In this document: positions 52,537 through 64,000 of the stretch, piece after piece
Numbering within the stretch: position 1 is the stretch's first letter
How the letters are laid out: each line of letters begins with the position of its first letter
Source: Sialis fuliginosa
Taxonomy: Eukaryota; Arthropoda; Insecta; Megaloptera; Sialidae
DNA length: 64,000 nt
Reading direction: 5' to 3'
Assembly: GCA_961205875.1 (NCBI GenBank)
Contig: OY540811.1
Coordinates: 15,617,248 to 15,681,247 of the forward strand
The notes under the pieces: generated by a model
Databases searched by the model: none
Told to the model about the DNA's origin: nothing
Seen by the model: only the letters and a program-made list of their open reading frames with translations
Made by a program: the position numbers and the translations under genes

Positions 52537-52762
52537 AGCTGTCATAAGTACTCGATGAAATTACTTGAAATTCAAGTAATTTTTGCTCTTTTCAAATGTA
52601 CCTTAAGTGCTTCAAGTACTTTACTTGTTAAATTCAAGTACAACATTCAATAAGTACTTCAAGTATCAAGAAATGTTTACTATTTTTAAATGCACTTAAA
52701 GTAAAGTTTAAAAAAAATGAAGTACTTCTTCAAGTATTTTACTTGAAGTATTAACAGCTTTG
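52537..52762. repeat. AAGTACTT-rich element, copy 2
   Basis: It begins agctgtcataagtactcg and ends attaacagcttt. Its internal structure matches copy 1 at 50051 with extra AAGTACTT units. Confidence 0.55.
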
Positions 52763-54377
52763 ACTCTAATAAATAATAAGTTATGTGTTCAGTTGATTAT
52801 TACCAAATATAATACTGCTACACATTGACAGCTTCAATAGAGGTCAAAGGCACACGAAGGGTTAACCCTTCACATAGTGTAACCTTTAATAAACATCAAT
52901 ACTCCCTGAATGCACTGTGGTCTAATTCGCTATACGAGGGGTAGATGACCTAGGAACCTTTTATAGCCATTATGTGGCATAGCGTGAGCTATACTCGCGG
53001 ATTCCATCTTGATTTTTGATACAAATTCCGCCGCTGTTGTTATATAACTCACGTACTCTAGATCAGCGATTATCAACATATTTTCTTCCAGGTATTCATG
53101 GTTAATTTTAAGTAACACATTTTTTATTTTTTATATAGTGTAGAATATAAAAGTAGAAAGAAATAAGGTAGGATTTTTCAAGATTTTTTATTACTTTTAA
53201 CATTTTATTTTTGTATCTATTTAGGTCTTATTTTATCATTAATAATCAATGTAAAAAACGAGATAGAATCGAAAATGGTCATATTCAGTGAATAATATTT
53301 ATATTCATGAAAAAGTTGCCTACCATGCATACGATTTTTTAGAAGTCAAGTAATAATCTTTTCGCTTATTTGCTTCGTGAAGTAAATGTTTAGGTTTTCT
53401 GAACGCCATATACGTGGGGTGTTCAAAAAGTTACCAAAAAAATAATACAAAAATATACCGAGTTTATTTTCAGTAAGTTTTGTCTAGGTTCTAACATATT
53501 TCCATATATACAATGTTCCAACTTTCTACATAGTCCTTTCGTATTAAAATCGGGACATTTAAATTTGAACCGCTGAATAATGGTGCTTTTCACATAATTT
53601 TCCGTCTCCCAACAACCTCATCAGGCGAGGTTTAATTTATTAATTTAATAAATTATTCTCATCGATATTCTCTCGAAGTAGTGTCAGCTGATAACACTAG
53701 ATGTTTTCAGTGCAACAATTTTGTCACCCAAGACGCTGAAAGCTTTTTCAACTTTAGTTTGTCATTTAAAATGTTTTCAACTAATCGATATATTTCTAAT
53801 GTTTAAAGAGTGGACTGATTCAATGTTTGGTTTGTAATTGAAATTGACGTTTTGTCGTTACGATTGTCATTTTAATTAAAAATTAGATGTTCGCGCGAAA
53901 TTAAAATTATAAAACTCATATTTGTCTAATACAGTTGTTTAACTGATATATTTTTAAGAAATTAAAGATATCGAATCGAAATATACAGTATATTAGGTTT
54001 ATATGTAGTAAAAAAAAACATCTACCAAGTAAATGCACAGTGCTTCCTCATGCTAAATTCATTAAAGATAGTTAATTATCGAACAATTTTAATCAACAGT
54101 GATAAAATACTCAGATGAACTACTATTGGATAACCATTTAATTTTTATACAATTTTATTTAAAAATATGAATTAGAAATGTTTCATATATATGTTCAATA
54201 TTTTTTCGTATCTTTTTAGTTTTTTAATGTAGTTTGTACTGCTATGCAAACGTCAAATAATATGTGAAAGTAAATATATAGCGACGAATAAAACAAATGA
54301 CGATTTTTTTAAGCAAATGGAAATAAATCTTCATAAGAAAACATTTTACTACAAAAGTTGTGGTGATCTATTTTACA

Positions 54378-54590
54378 GAAAATTGAATGCTCTACAAAAA
54401 AGAATCTATACAATTTATATACAGTAAAAATAACTATTTCTCCCTCTTAAACACAATTTTAATGATTTTTAAATAGGACCGACCCAACCACCAAAAATCA
54501 AATTTCATTATTATAGGTTCAGTGGTACATGAGTTATACGTATACCAAGGATTCAGAGAACACTTCTTATCTCGTATCTTCGAAAATAAA
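54378..54590. repeat. Dispersed repeat copy 2
   Basis: It shares aattgaatgctctac and ggttcagtggt with the copy at 11575-11990 but lacks the microsatellite, and ends near ctcgtatcttcgaaa. Confidence 0.5.
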
Positions 54591-55196
54591 TTGTCTACAC
54601 TGGTTTTCTGTAATAATAATTTACAAAATTATATATGAATGATATAAATTTACCGGTCCACGGTAGATAATATAGAGAGTTCATCGGTCCTCAATAGGCA
54701 CAGTTTGGGTTTAGAATCACTGTCCTAGACTACACGCTATTCGTGTTTCGAGTTAATCTCAGTGTGCCATTCTATAAATATTCGTCCGTCTGCGCTCGAT
54801 AATTCATTCAGCAATGTCATCATTTTCTATGTAGATTCTGGGGTAACGCAGTTGTGAGTACGTATAAAACATGTGACTAGGAGTAAGATTTTAAACCGTG
54901 AAGCATATCTTTACGCCCATTTTATAGATCAGTGTGTCCCAAACATTCATTTTTAGAAACACTTTTCAAGCAATTTAATTTTCCGGATACAACCAATCGT
55001 GAAAATAGTGGTGAAGGGGAACATTTAATATAAATATAAACATTAAGGTGCGTTACCCATTATATTTTAAATTTATAATTGTTTTTACTGACAAAGTAAT
55101 AATACTTTGTTTATCGTTCGAAAAACACTGCTTAATATTATGTTACATTATATGTATATTGTAATAACTTTTTATTGGAAATATATTAATAAATAT

Positions 55197-56072
55197 ACAG
55201 GATGGGGCATTTAAAATGTTACAGATATTTATCTCAGAACCATCGCATGTATAAAAAAAAATGTTTCAACCAAAAAATGTTTGGTTGTGAGGGTGTAATC
55301 GAATTGTAATATTTATTTGTTATTTTAACGTGGCCTTCAAGGATAATTGAAGATCAACATCATTTTTTTTAAATATGAACCTATAGTTTTTATTTAGTAA
55401 TCATTCTACTTGAAAAAACACGAATCTTTCTATGAAAACTTTTTTTTGGACACCTCAAACTTTACAAGATATCTAACAAAATAATTTCGAGATTTTGAAC
55501 ATTCAAGAAATTTTTTACTTAGAAATTATTAACTTTATAGAAAAAGTATAAGATACACAAAAATTTTACTTTGGTCTAGTTAAACTTGGATAATTATTTT
55601 TTTTTAAATTTAACAACTTTTTATATTTATTTTATCTAAGCAAAAACAAAAAAACTTACGAAATGTTAAAAAAAATCAAGAATAATTTTCCAAGTTTAAT
55701 AGACTAAAATAAACATTTTTTGTACCTTATACTTTTTCTCTAAAGTTGATGATTTCTGAGTGAAAAATTCTTGAATGTTCAAAATCTTATTTTATTAGAT
55801 ATCTTGTAAAGTTTAGGTTGTTCAAAAACAGTGTTCAATGAAAGATTCTTGTTTTATCACGTAGAATAAGATTACTAAATAAAAACTATAGATTCCTATT
55901 TAAAAAAATGATGTTGAACTTCAATTATCCTTGAAGGCCACGTTAAAATAACAATAAATATTACAATTCGATTATCCCCTCACAACCAAACATTTATTGG
56001 TTGAAACATTTTTTTCGTACATGCGATGGTTTTGAGATAAATATATGTAACACTTTAAATGCCTCACCCTAT
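55197..56072. mobile_element. Large foldback element (about 870 bp)
   Basis: Arms of more than 300 bases, from acaggatggggcatttaaa through gtggccttcaaggataatt on the left to the complement aattatccttgaaggccac through tttaaatgcctcaccct on the right. The central part also pairs. No coding capacity. Confidence 0.75.
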
Positions 56073-56084
56073 AATATATGTATG

Positions 56085-56363
56085 TATATTTTAAGTGTCG
56101 TGAAAAATGGCCCACTAAACCAAATGATTAAAATTTATAATCACTTACCAAACTATTTAAAAATGTTAAGTGAAAAAGACTTTAAAAAACAATTAAAAGA
56201 ATTATTGTTGCGTATGAACTATTATAATATGAAAGAATATTTTGAATGTAAAATTATTTAGTATTTATTTTGTGAATTTTGTTTTTTTTTCTTTCATTTG
56301 ACTTATTTTACACTGTACTACAGTATATACAATAAATATTATTATTATTATTATTATTATTAT
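56085..56363 (+). mobile_element. 5'-truncated LINE tail
   Basis: The frame ends with IKIYNHLPNYLKMLSEKDFK and then KQLKELLLRMNYYNMKEYF before its stop at 56259-56261. The pattern 'LP..LK.L....FKK.LK..L....YY...E(F/Y)' is typical of the last residues of reverse-transcriptase ORFs in non-LTR elements. A short 3' UTR and a (TTA)n tail to 56363 follow, as in I- and L2-like LINEs that end in short tandem repeats. Only the last ~60 codons remain. Confidence 0.5.
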
Positions 56364-56749
56364 ATGTCAGTATTTCTTTAAAATTTACAACAAAGTCTTA
56401 AAAAAGTTTTTCCCTTTCTCTACGAAGGTTATAACATTTATCGATTTTTATATAAAAATAGATTTAACCGTTTTGGTTTCTGAATGACTCGTCAAATAAA
56501 ATAATTTAAATAATCCTATCAAATTCAACAATATACTAATCCCTTAATCACAAAAATTATAAGAGTTTAGGCTTATAGTACACGTGTTTCAATTGCAATG
56601 CTATCATCATCAAAAATCTTAAAGATATCAAACACTTATAAATCTCGTCAAGATTCCAACGAGAGTCTCGATTTCAAAGCATTATTAATAATTAGTGAAA
56701 ATTTAATATTTGATATTAATATTTATGTCTAAAAAATATACAAACCTGA

Positions 56750-57063
56750 TGTTCGGTATTATAAATGAGCTAACAAAATTTTCTAGCTAGCAAGCACTTT
56801 AAATGAGGTTTCAAACCTATCTGACAGTTCATTTGAAGTTTCATTAAGTGTTTGACAGTTTTCACGCACGCGTGGTATGTAAATACCAACGGTTTTAAAA
56901 TAGCGGCGATATTATGAACATTATTTTGTACAGTCTGTGTTACTCGTACAATAAGTTGCTCTAAATTCCATAACTAATTCATAGATACTATCACAAAATT
57001 AATACCCCATTTGAAAGTGCTTGCTAGCTAGCAAATTTGTTAGCTCCTTTATAATACCGGACA
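56750..57063 (-). mobile_element. TTA-flanked MITE family, copy 3
   Basis: 314 bp, in the opposite orientation to copies 1 and 2. The right end gctcctttataataccgg then aca is followed by TTA; the left flank is TGA, one change from TTA. Inner arms gctagctagcaag match across the element. Confidence 0.65.
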
Positions 57064-58835
57064 TTAGACTTTTTTCGGTCTTAGTTTAGATCTCGTCACG
57101 ATCTTGGTCTCTGTCACATGTACATACGCGACCGAAACTAGGCCGACTTAATGTTTTACGAGACGAGACTGTTAGTTGTAAAATACGAGCCTAAGACGAT
57201 ACCAGTTACAAAAACCGATACGAGATTTATCTAACTCTCCTCTGTTTCATCTACATAATCTCGTTTGCAGCCTTATAAACATTTTCAATATATCGATTTT
57301 AAAGTATTCGTATAGTGTATAGATTACTATAGATATATACTCAAAAAGATTACAAAAAACTGTTCCTTTTTATAGATCGTTCATTATCAAAATAACAATA
57401 GAAAACTACATACAATACTATACAGCCCACAACCGAAGAAAATAATAGCAGGTTATGTGTAATTTCATCATTCATATTGATCATGGGCAATTCGTAAAAA
57501 AGCTTTTCGTTTTAAAAGGGAATATAATACGACGTTGTTTTTCTGTTATATGCAAATAAGAGAATGTATGGAAATGTCAAAGTGTATTAGATTCTCGGTG
57601 TACGTTTTATATCAATGTTTATTGGAAAACGAAAATAGTTATGAATGTATCTACCTATATATAAACTCTAGTGTGTTTTTGTGAAAAATAGTGAATTTAT
57701 AGGAAGTCGAATATTTTTTTAAATAACAATAATAATGGTGGGCTTCTTTTTGTAATTTTCATGAACTTATGTTACTAATAAAAAAAGCACCTCTTTATTA
57801 AATCAATTTAATTATCAAAATCCGCAAATAAAGTATCTTTTTTTTAATTATAGCCTTTTATTTTGTTCATGTTTTTACTCCAGTAATGGCAAAAGGTAAA
57901 ACTAGTAATGAGCACCCAGTGATAGACACTTACCAATGATTACAAAATGATAAGTACTATGACACAAAATTTATAAAATAAAGAATCGTAAAATTTGAAA
58001 CAATGTAAAGCAGAGATCTGCTATGATAATATAAAAATTAATTAATAGATTACACTAATAATTAGTTTAAATGTTCACCATTTTGACACCCATTGGCCGA
58101 TTGTCATAAAATTAAGCTGTTTTACAGTTAAGTTCCTATAGATTATGATTCAGTAATGGCAGTTATCAAATATCAACAAATATTTCTAATTTAGTACATT
58201 TAATTAAACAAGAATCCAACTTTAAATCTCGACTTACAATAACCGTTAACTCGGAAAAAAAACAACTAAATAAAACAGCCAAGTAGAGGAAGAAAACTTA
58301 AATTTTACGATTTATTTTTAAGGTTTTAAAATATGAATTTTTAAATAAAATTAGAATATTTAAAAGACAAAAATTTGTTGTTATCTTTGTTACACACAGT
58401 TATCTATTACTGGTCTAGTTTCAAAAGTTTGATAATACAAGTAAATAAATTTCTTCATTTGTGAATTTTTGTTCTCGTTTTTACTCAAAATTTAAATTTC
58501 TCTTACAAAATTATAAATATTTTACACAGATACGAGTATTTATAAATACTAAAAAGGAAATCGATAGTAAAAACGCCGGGTCGACCACGATTATCATGAA
58601 AATATTCAGTTTAAACTGTACCTATAAAAATATACATTTTATTAGAACAAGTAGTTCTTTTCGTTCTAATTACTATGTCCATTTAAATTTGACACTGATT
58701 TTTAAAGTTTTTTTTTAGTTATTTATTCCTTTGTATTGAATGACAAGGAAATTAATCATCCAAAACATTTAATTTTATATTCGACTTAAACCAACAAGTA
58801 TGAAATCATTGAAGTTAGCAAGTACAATATATATA
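57064..58835. other. AT-rich sequence with a GAGACGAGA-type repeat
   Basis: 57075-57280 contains acgagacgagactg and tacgagatttat words also seen at about 26170-26600 and 59680-59840, a dispersed low-complexity repeat. Nothing further is supported; the 58461-58718 frame is not called. Confidence 0.4.
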
Positions 58836-59382
58836 TAGGGTGTCCTACGTTGAAACTAATCATCTGTCATTTTCAAATGGATGCAATTATTGAAAAAACA
58901 AAAGTATCGTTGAAAATAATTTAATGGGTATAAATAAAATTTAATAAAATATTTGTGCATCAATTTATTTTATTGATAAAAAAATATGCCAAAATTATCG
59001 ATAATTTTGTTAAAAATAACACACAAAATGATTTCACTGCAGATTTATTACCCAAAAATGAAATGACGTAATGCATAAGTTTTAAATAAGTAAAGAGTTA
59101 CATCCTTTTTATTGTTGTTTCACTCTTGACTTTATGTTCTTCGTATTTAATACGAAACCTCCTACAAGAAATGCCATACACTTTAACTCTCGAAAATAAG
59201 CACTTTTTGAGAGTAATAGTCAGATTATTCATTTTGACGCGCACGTAGTACATGCTTCTATTATAGCCCGAATAAAATTGCAGATTCTCCTGTTTTCATC
59301 GCAATTTTTGTCTTATAATGATTGCATCTATTTGAAAATGACAGCTGAATAGTTCTACACATTTCCGTGAGGACACTCTGTA
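58836..59382. mobile_element. Foldback element with AGGGTGTCCTACG ends
   Basis: Left arm agggtgtcctacgttga then atctgtcattttcaaatgga; right arm its complement atttgaaaatgacagct to gaggacactctgta. 547 bp, no transposase. Confidence 0.6.
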
Positions 59383-61647
59383 AATACGGGTAGGCCCAGA
59401 TAGAAGCAGAGCTATGAGGGCCCGAAAATTATTTATATTTTAAATAAATATTTATAATTTATATTATCTTACATAATACGAGTTCAAATTAATTTTAGGA
59501 TAATACGGAATTAGTTAGCAATTTCCTTATGCTCGCGAAACGGAGGGGTATGAGACCCCCAAAATGATGTTTGGTTCGGGCCCCATTGAAGTTCTCTCAG
59601 GACCTGGATACAGGAGTATATATTGCAGTCAAGAGCGGAGCACGCACCATCTAGAATTTTGTGTGACCTTTTTTAGTCTTGGTCTTGATTTCGTCTCAGT
59701 CTCGGTCACGTATTCGAGACGAGACTGTCTTAATTTTTCACGAAACGAGTTCGAGACGAGATGGCTTCAATTATTACAAAACGAAACCATCAGTCGTAAA
59801 ATCTATATCTTAAATCTCATCTCATCTCGATCTAGAGTAATCAACGGTTAAAAGGGTGTCCATTATAAGAAAACCACGACTTGCACTCAGAAATCAAGAA
59901 ATAATAAACAATGGTAAAATTAAGTCTATTTTGAGTCTGTACTCTCATAATCAAATAAATTTGTTAGAAACCATTACAGTTAATATAAATTTACAATTTC
60001 AATAAAATTCAGTTATTTTCAATCATATTATATTACATTTAATTCGAAGGACATACGTAAAGATAAACTTATGAAATTTACAAAATGGGTAATAAACTCT
60101 GTATACAACGATACGGTATATTAAAAAACAAATATTTATTGGATCATGTAGATACTTTTCAAATACTTAAAAACGTGTATAAGTATTTAAACGACGAGTT
60201 CCGAACGGTCTAATTGCGATAGTATCTGAATCCTGCCCGCTACACGGAAATGTTTTTACCAAGCTCGCATTCCGTTTGTAACATAATCAGCTTGACCGAT
60301 CGCTTCCTGCCACAGAGCTTTTGCAAGACAACGAGAATCGAACGTAGATATTCTATTTTTGTATTTATACAGTGGAATAGTTTAGTGGTTAATTTGTTAT
60401 TGGTACCAACCATGTAAATCTCCAAATGGACCAATCAAAACCCAGCATTTACTATTTAACATATGTGTACGTACCAAGCTGTTAACACAAACTGGTGACA
60501 TAGATAGAAATCTAGCATAAGTGACTTAATTTATAAAAGGACACCGCATTAGTTTATGGGAAAATTATTTCGGTCAATTTACCTGAATTTATTATTTGTT
60601 GCAACTATTAGGTCACTTATCAAAATGATCACAAGATTTTTAATCAAAATCTATTATAATTTCAATTTGCATATTCATACTATTAGTTTTTGTACAAATT
60701 CACTTTATACACTTATATGCATTTGCATATAATTTATTTCTGATGTCCACTGCAATTTGTTATGCAACGTTGACCGATACAATAACCAAAACACTCAGAA
60801 ACCAAGATTAACAAATAAATAAAATTAATACTGAAATTTAAATATTGTGAGTAAGAAATATAATGTTCATTATTTTAGATCATTATATTAGATCAATAAT
60901 AAAATAATTTAATCGCTTTATCAAAAACATTTAAAAACTACTAACAATTATTTGATAGAATAAAATTCAATGCTAAAAATATTAGCTTTTAAAACCTGAG
61001 ACACATTTTCATTTCATATAACGTAACCTTGAGAATATTTATCAAATAATTCAGAAAAATTTACATAATATATAATACTCTATTTCATATACTTGCAAGA
61101 AATAGTAAATATTTTTGTTTTTATCGTAAATGAAATCGATAAAGTTTGCAATAAATAAAACATAAAGTTTAGTTAGGACGTACATATATGTACGTATATT
61201 TATGTACACTCAACAAAGATAGACAATATACTACAACCAGGGGCGTACGTTTAAACATTTAAATTTCGGTAATAAAAAAAAACAATTATATTTAATTAAT
61301 ATGAAAGCGCTTATGTCAACTGTGTCCTGAAATAGGCCATATCATGAACAGTAATAGAGAGTGTGCGTAAAGTTTTATAAGGTGTTGAAAAATATATCTA
61401 AGCTTAATTGGCCTCGTCATCGGAGCTATCAAACGTTATAAAAACTTCTTCTGCATTCTCAAACGGTGCTTTTATGCTCTTACCAAGGTGTCTAGCATAA
61501 CTCACAGTTCTAGCTCGATTTTTGCACAATACGAGGATGTACTCTGATGAATATGTTAAACTGATATATCTTCAGTTGGCTTTAAAAAGGTAACTTAATG
61601 TCAATAATATAATGTTTAGAAAATACAATGAAATTAACAATCTGTTT
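59383..61647. other. Repeat-rich sequence with an unexplained balanced-composition patch
   Basis: 59395-59600 holds gggcccga / tcgggcccc words of a worn element and 59680-59840 a GAGACGAGA repeat. 60180-60345 has near-balanced composition and short open frames on both strands (see findings). A hAT-like end caggggcgtacg lies at 61238. No gene is asserted. Confidence 0.35.
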
Positions 61648-62285
61648 TTAGGGTTCCGAAGAAACCCTATTAATCTCACTTTGTCGTCCGTCCGTCCGTC
61701 CTTTTCACTCAAAGCTAAATATCTCGCAAACGAGAAACTTGACATTTTTACTGAACATGTAAAATGACGCCCTTTAGTAAAAAATGTACAAATATTATTG
61801 AAAAAATAATTTTTTAGTAGGGCACTAAAGAGCTAAAGATAGGTAAAAAAATATTTTTTTATACCAAGCCATGTGCATGTGGTACGTTAAAATGTATAAC
61901 CAAACAAGCGGAATCTGACCCTTTTTCTATTTTTTGGTGCCTACAGGGGGCTTTAAAGCAAATCCAAAAAAACAATATTGTATGCAATATGGGGTATCAA
62001 AATGTACATCTCAATCAGTAGAATTTGACCCTATTTTTTATTTATTTTTTCTAACTCAAAAATGGCACCAGTAGGGAGTTAAAAGCAGTATTTTATTTTG
62101 TCCCCCCCCTCGCTCTAGCTCGGTAACTACTGGCTCAAAAAATCTTAAAAAAATTTGGTAACGAGACTTTGATGACACTTTTTTATATTTTTTTCTAACT
62201 CAAAAATGCATGGCTCCAAACATTCCACGTAGTACGAATTTCGGAACCCTTATGGCATACACTCGTGTATGTCTTGCCCGAATTT
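61648..62285 (+). repeat. 'gggttccg' dispersed repeat, uninterrupted copy
   Basis: It begins agggttccgaagaaaccct, passes through a (CGTC)n tract, atatctcgcaaacgaga and a C-rich run, and ends cggaacccttatggc and gtgtatgtcttgcc. It serves as the empty-site partner of the copy in intron 1. Confidence 0.6.
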
Positions 62286-63946
62286 TTTTTTTATATTCTA
62301 TCTGTTTGAAGAGTGCCACCATATATGTATATACCTATTCGAGATGCGGTCCTGTATAAAACCATTTATAAGACAAATAATAGTAAATCGAAACTCAACT
62401 GAAATTAATGTAGGTCGGACGTTCTTTTTAGGAAAATAAATATATACTATTTACGACCTATTTCCGATTTTTTCTTCTTTAAAAGTAAATTGTTTTGCGT
62501 TTCACATAGTGTTGAGATTTGGCCTACTTTTTGTAAAACTGTTCTAGAAAAACAATTGCGTGTTCTGTATATTCTACTCTTTGTTAGTTTCCTAAAGGGC
62601 TTTTGAATTTTCATCATAGCTTTTTGTCATTTTAATAAGCTACTAAAAATAAATTATCGATAAAGCGGGGAGAAGCCCTCCGGTGGTAAATTTTGGGTCA
62701 ACGGAAATGTAGACATTATGAAAAAATGTGATAGAAATCCGTGTACCAGTTAAATTTTTTTATGTATAAAATTCTTTACTCAGAATTTTTATTTTTATCG
62801 CCTTTCTTTGTAACTGTAACACTATTGAAAATTATTATATAGGTTCAAGATGAAACAGAAATCATGTCAAGTACTCTGAAGAGTACCTAATTGTAATCAT
62901 TTTAATAATATTATATATTTTATTAGTTAGCAAGATTTATTTTATATAAGTAGATACACGTACATTGTACCCTCACAGTGTTACTTATAAGAAATTCCTG
63001 TGACACTCATAGCAGTTTTTTTATATATTTTTTTCATATATTACTTTTAGTTTGACAATTGCGATTTTTTCGTTTTCATTATTTTTTTATTTTAAACAGA
63101 TCTTTGGAACAAATCCGAGAACTTGAGCGCGGAACAGTGGGGCAATGAGTTTTTTCTCAAAGCAGGACCAAAGCTGGGTTGAGTATCGGAGCGGAGCTTG
63201 AGCGGAACAATTTTAAATTTGTTCCAATTACCTGGTTTATAGAATAAAAAATATACTTATCATATATGTATATGACTTTAAATTATAAGCTATACAAACT
63301 TTGTTTTATAAATTTTCATCTGAAACCTTTTGGGAAAAAATCATGAATTTTCAACGTTTCAATCTCTATCGCGATCTATAACGGTCTTCAGAGATCTTTG
63401 TAGATCGTTGTAGATTTTTGCAGGTCTCCACAGATCAAAAACTAGTGAAAAAATATGATTTTATCTCAAAATTCAGATCTATCAAGATCTAATTTGATCA
63501 CTTTATACCTAATTTTTTCCCGACCTACAATTAAATATTGGTTATATGTTATTTAGCTAGATATAATCAATTATATAATTGTTAAAAAAAAAACATTAAC
63601 CAGTAAACGATGCTTCGTAACAAATAAAAACAAAGTCAAACATAAAAATCATACCAGACGATACTGTGTAAATAACAATAATGAACTGTAAATAAAAAAT
63701 AATGTATCAATAGCGACGTCCATAAAAAATATCTAATCGCATCATTGCAGGAGCATGCAACCGTATCGATTCAAATCCACTTGTATTATTAATGCACCAA
63801 TGTCATAATCGACCACTTGAGAGAATATTATAGCGTGGCTAGAAGGTTGGCAGCAGTGCCTCTCAACCAGCGGTCTGCAAAAAACATTTATACAAATAAA
63901 CTGCACAAGACTTTTGTATACATTTTTATATGTACATCCTTAATAT
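62286..63946. other. AT-rich sequence with minor repeats
   Basis: 63105-63220 carries gagcgcggaac and ggagcggagcttgagcgg words, 63375-63490 AGATC-rich imperfect repeats, and a hAT-like end cagtgcctctcaaccagcg lies at 63855. No exon is supported. Confidence 0.4.
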
Positions 63947-63965
63947 ATATAAAGCTCAACGTCTC

Positions 63966-64000
<35 letters not shown>
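63947..64000 (+). mobile_element. Helitron-like element start, cut by window edge
   Basis: tccttaatatatataaagct then a (GTCT)n tract matches the minus-strand start of the copies at 1653 and 12780. The rest lies beyond the window. Confidence 0.4.

Larger units (their letters stand above)
51688..55196. other. AT-rich intergenic sequence
   Basis: It holds AAGTACTT copy 2, a mixed patch at 52815-53110 with a hAT-like end on the + strand (cagcgattatcaacatat at about 53064), and a mariner-like phrase ggtgttcaaaaagtt near 53418 without a partner. No gene is supported. Confidence 0.4.

Noticed and set aside
53415-53600. Mariner-like phrase ggtgttcaaaaagtt
   Set aside because: No matching inverted end and no transposase motif; too short to call.
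60375-60410. tRNA A-box-like text (atagtttagtggttaattt)
   Set aside because: No matching B box, anticodon stem or acceptor stem at the proper distance.
60240-60434. Cys-containing minus-strand frame with LCGRKR, reminiscent of an insulin B chain
   Set aside because: Cysteine spacing does not match the insulin family, there is no signal peptide, and no A-chain region was found.
63095-63150. Short acceptor-preceded frame SLEQIRELERGTVGQ that resembles the Glu-rich spacer of exon B
   Set aside because: It lies in a repeat of gagcg/ggagcgg words, is downstream of the gene's stop and has no dibasic or amidation signals.

Overview
This window is very AT-rich, intron-heavy animal nuclear DNA, most likely from an insect and probably a moth or butterfly. 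That placement is an inference. It rests on dispersed repeats with 'gggttccg' and 'gccaagtgcgagtc' cores, Helitron-like ends with a CGCGG hairpin before CTAG, many small hAT, Harbinger-like, pogo-like and foldback elements, and a neuropeptide gene whose closest relatives I know are arthropod. No rRNA, tRNA, CRISPR or prokaryotic feature was seen. Almost every short open frame in the window is chance or lies inside a repeat.

The one convincing host gene is a four-exon neuropeptide precursor on the + strand, with coding sequence from 21684 to 43192. Exon A (21684-21772) encodes a start and a signal peptide. Exon B (30449-30523) encodes an acidic spacer with an RRR site. Exon C (42552 to 42706 or 42694) encodes a peptide that starts GLDLGFDRGYSG and ends GP before GRKRR. 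Exon D (43050-43192) encodes a second peptide that starts GLDFGFLRD and ends NNPYGP before GRRRR, followed by the stop. Splice phases agree at every junction. Both predicted peptides resemble the calcitonin-like diuretic hormone DH31: a 30-31 residue peptide starting GLD.G, with AA[KR].L.G[LI] in the middle and a C-terminal proline amide. Both have lost the usual AAN[YF]AGGP ending. I read the locus as a divergent DH31-like gene carrying two different DH31-like peptides, a probable secreted hormone precursor.

Layout: 1-21610 is upstream sequence with decayed mobile elements, including a complete hAT-type MITE with perfect 8-bp target duplication at 2681-3223. 21684-43192 is the gene, with introns of about 8.7 kb, 12.0 kb and 0.34 kb filled with nested repeats, among them a TTAA-flanked MITE inside a 'gggttccg' repeat and a hAT MITE with perfect duplication at 32108-32351. 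43193-64000 is the 3' untranslated region followed by repeat-rich intergenic DNA: long foldback elements, three-base-duplication MITEs, AAGTACTT-rich elements, a LINE tail, and a truncated Helitron-like start at the window edge.
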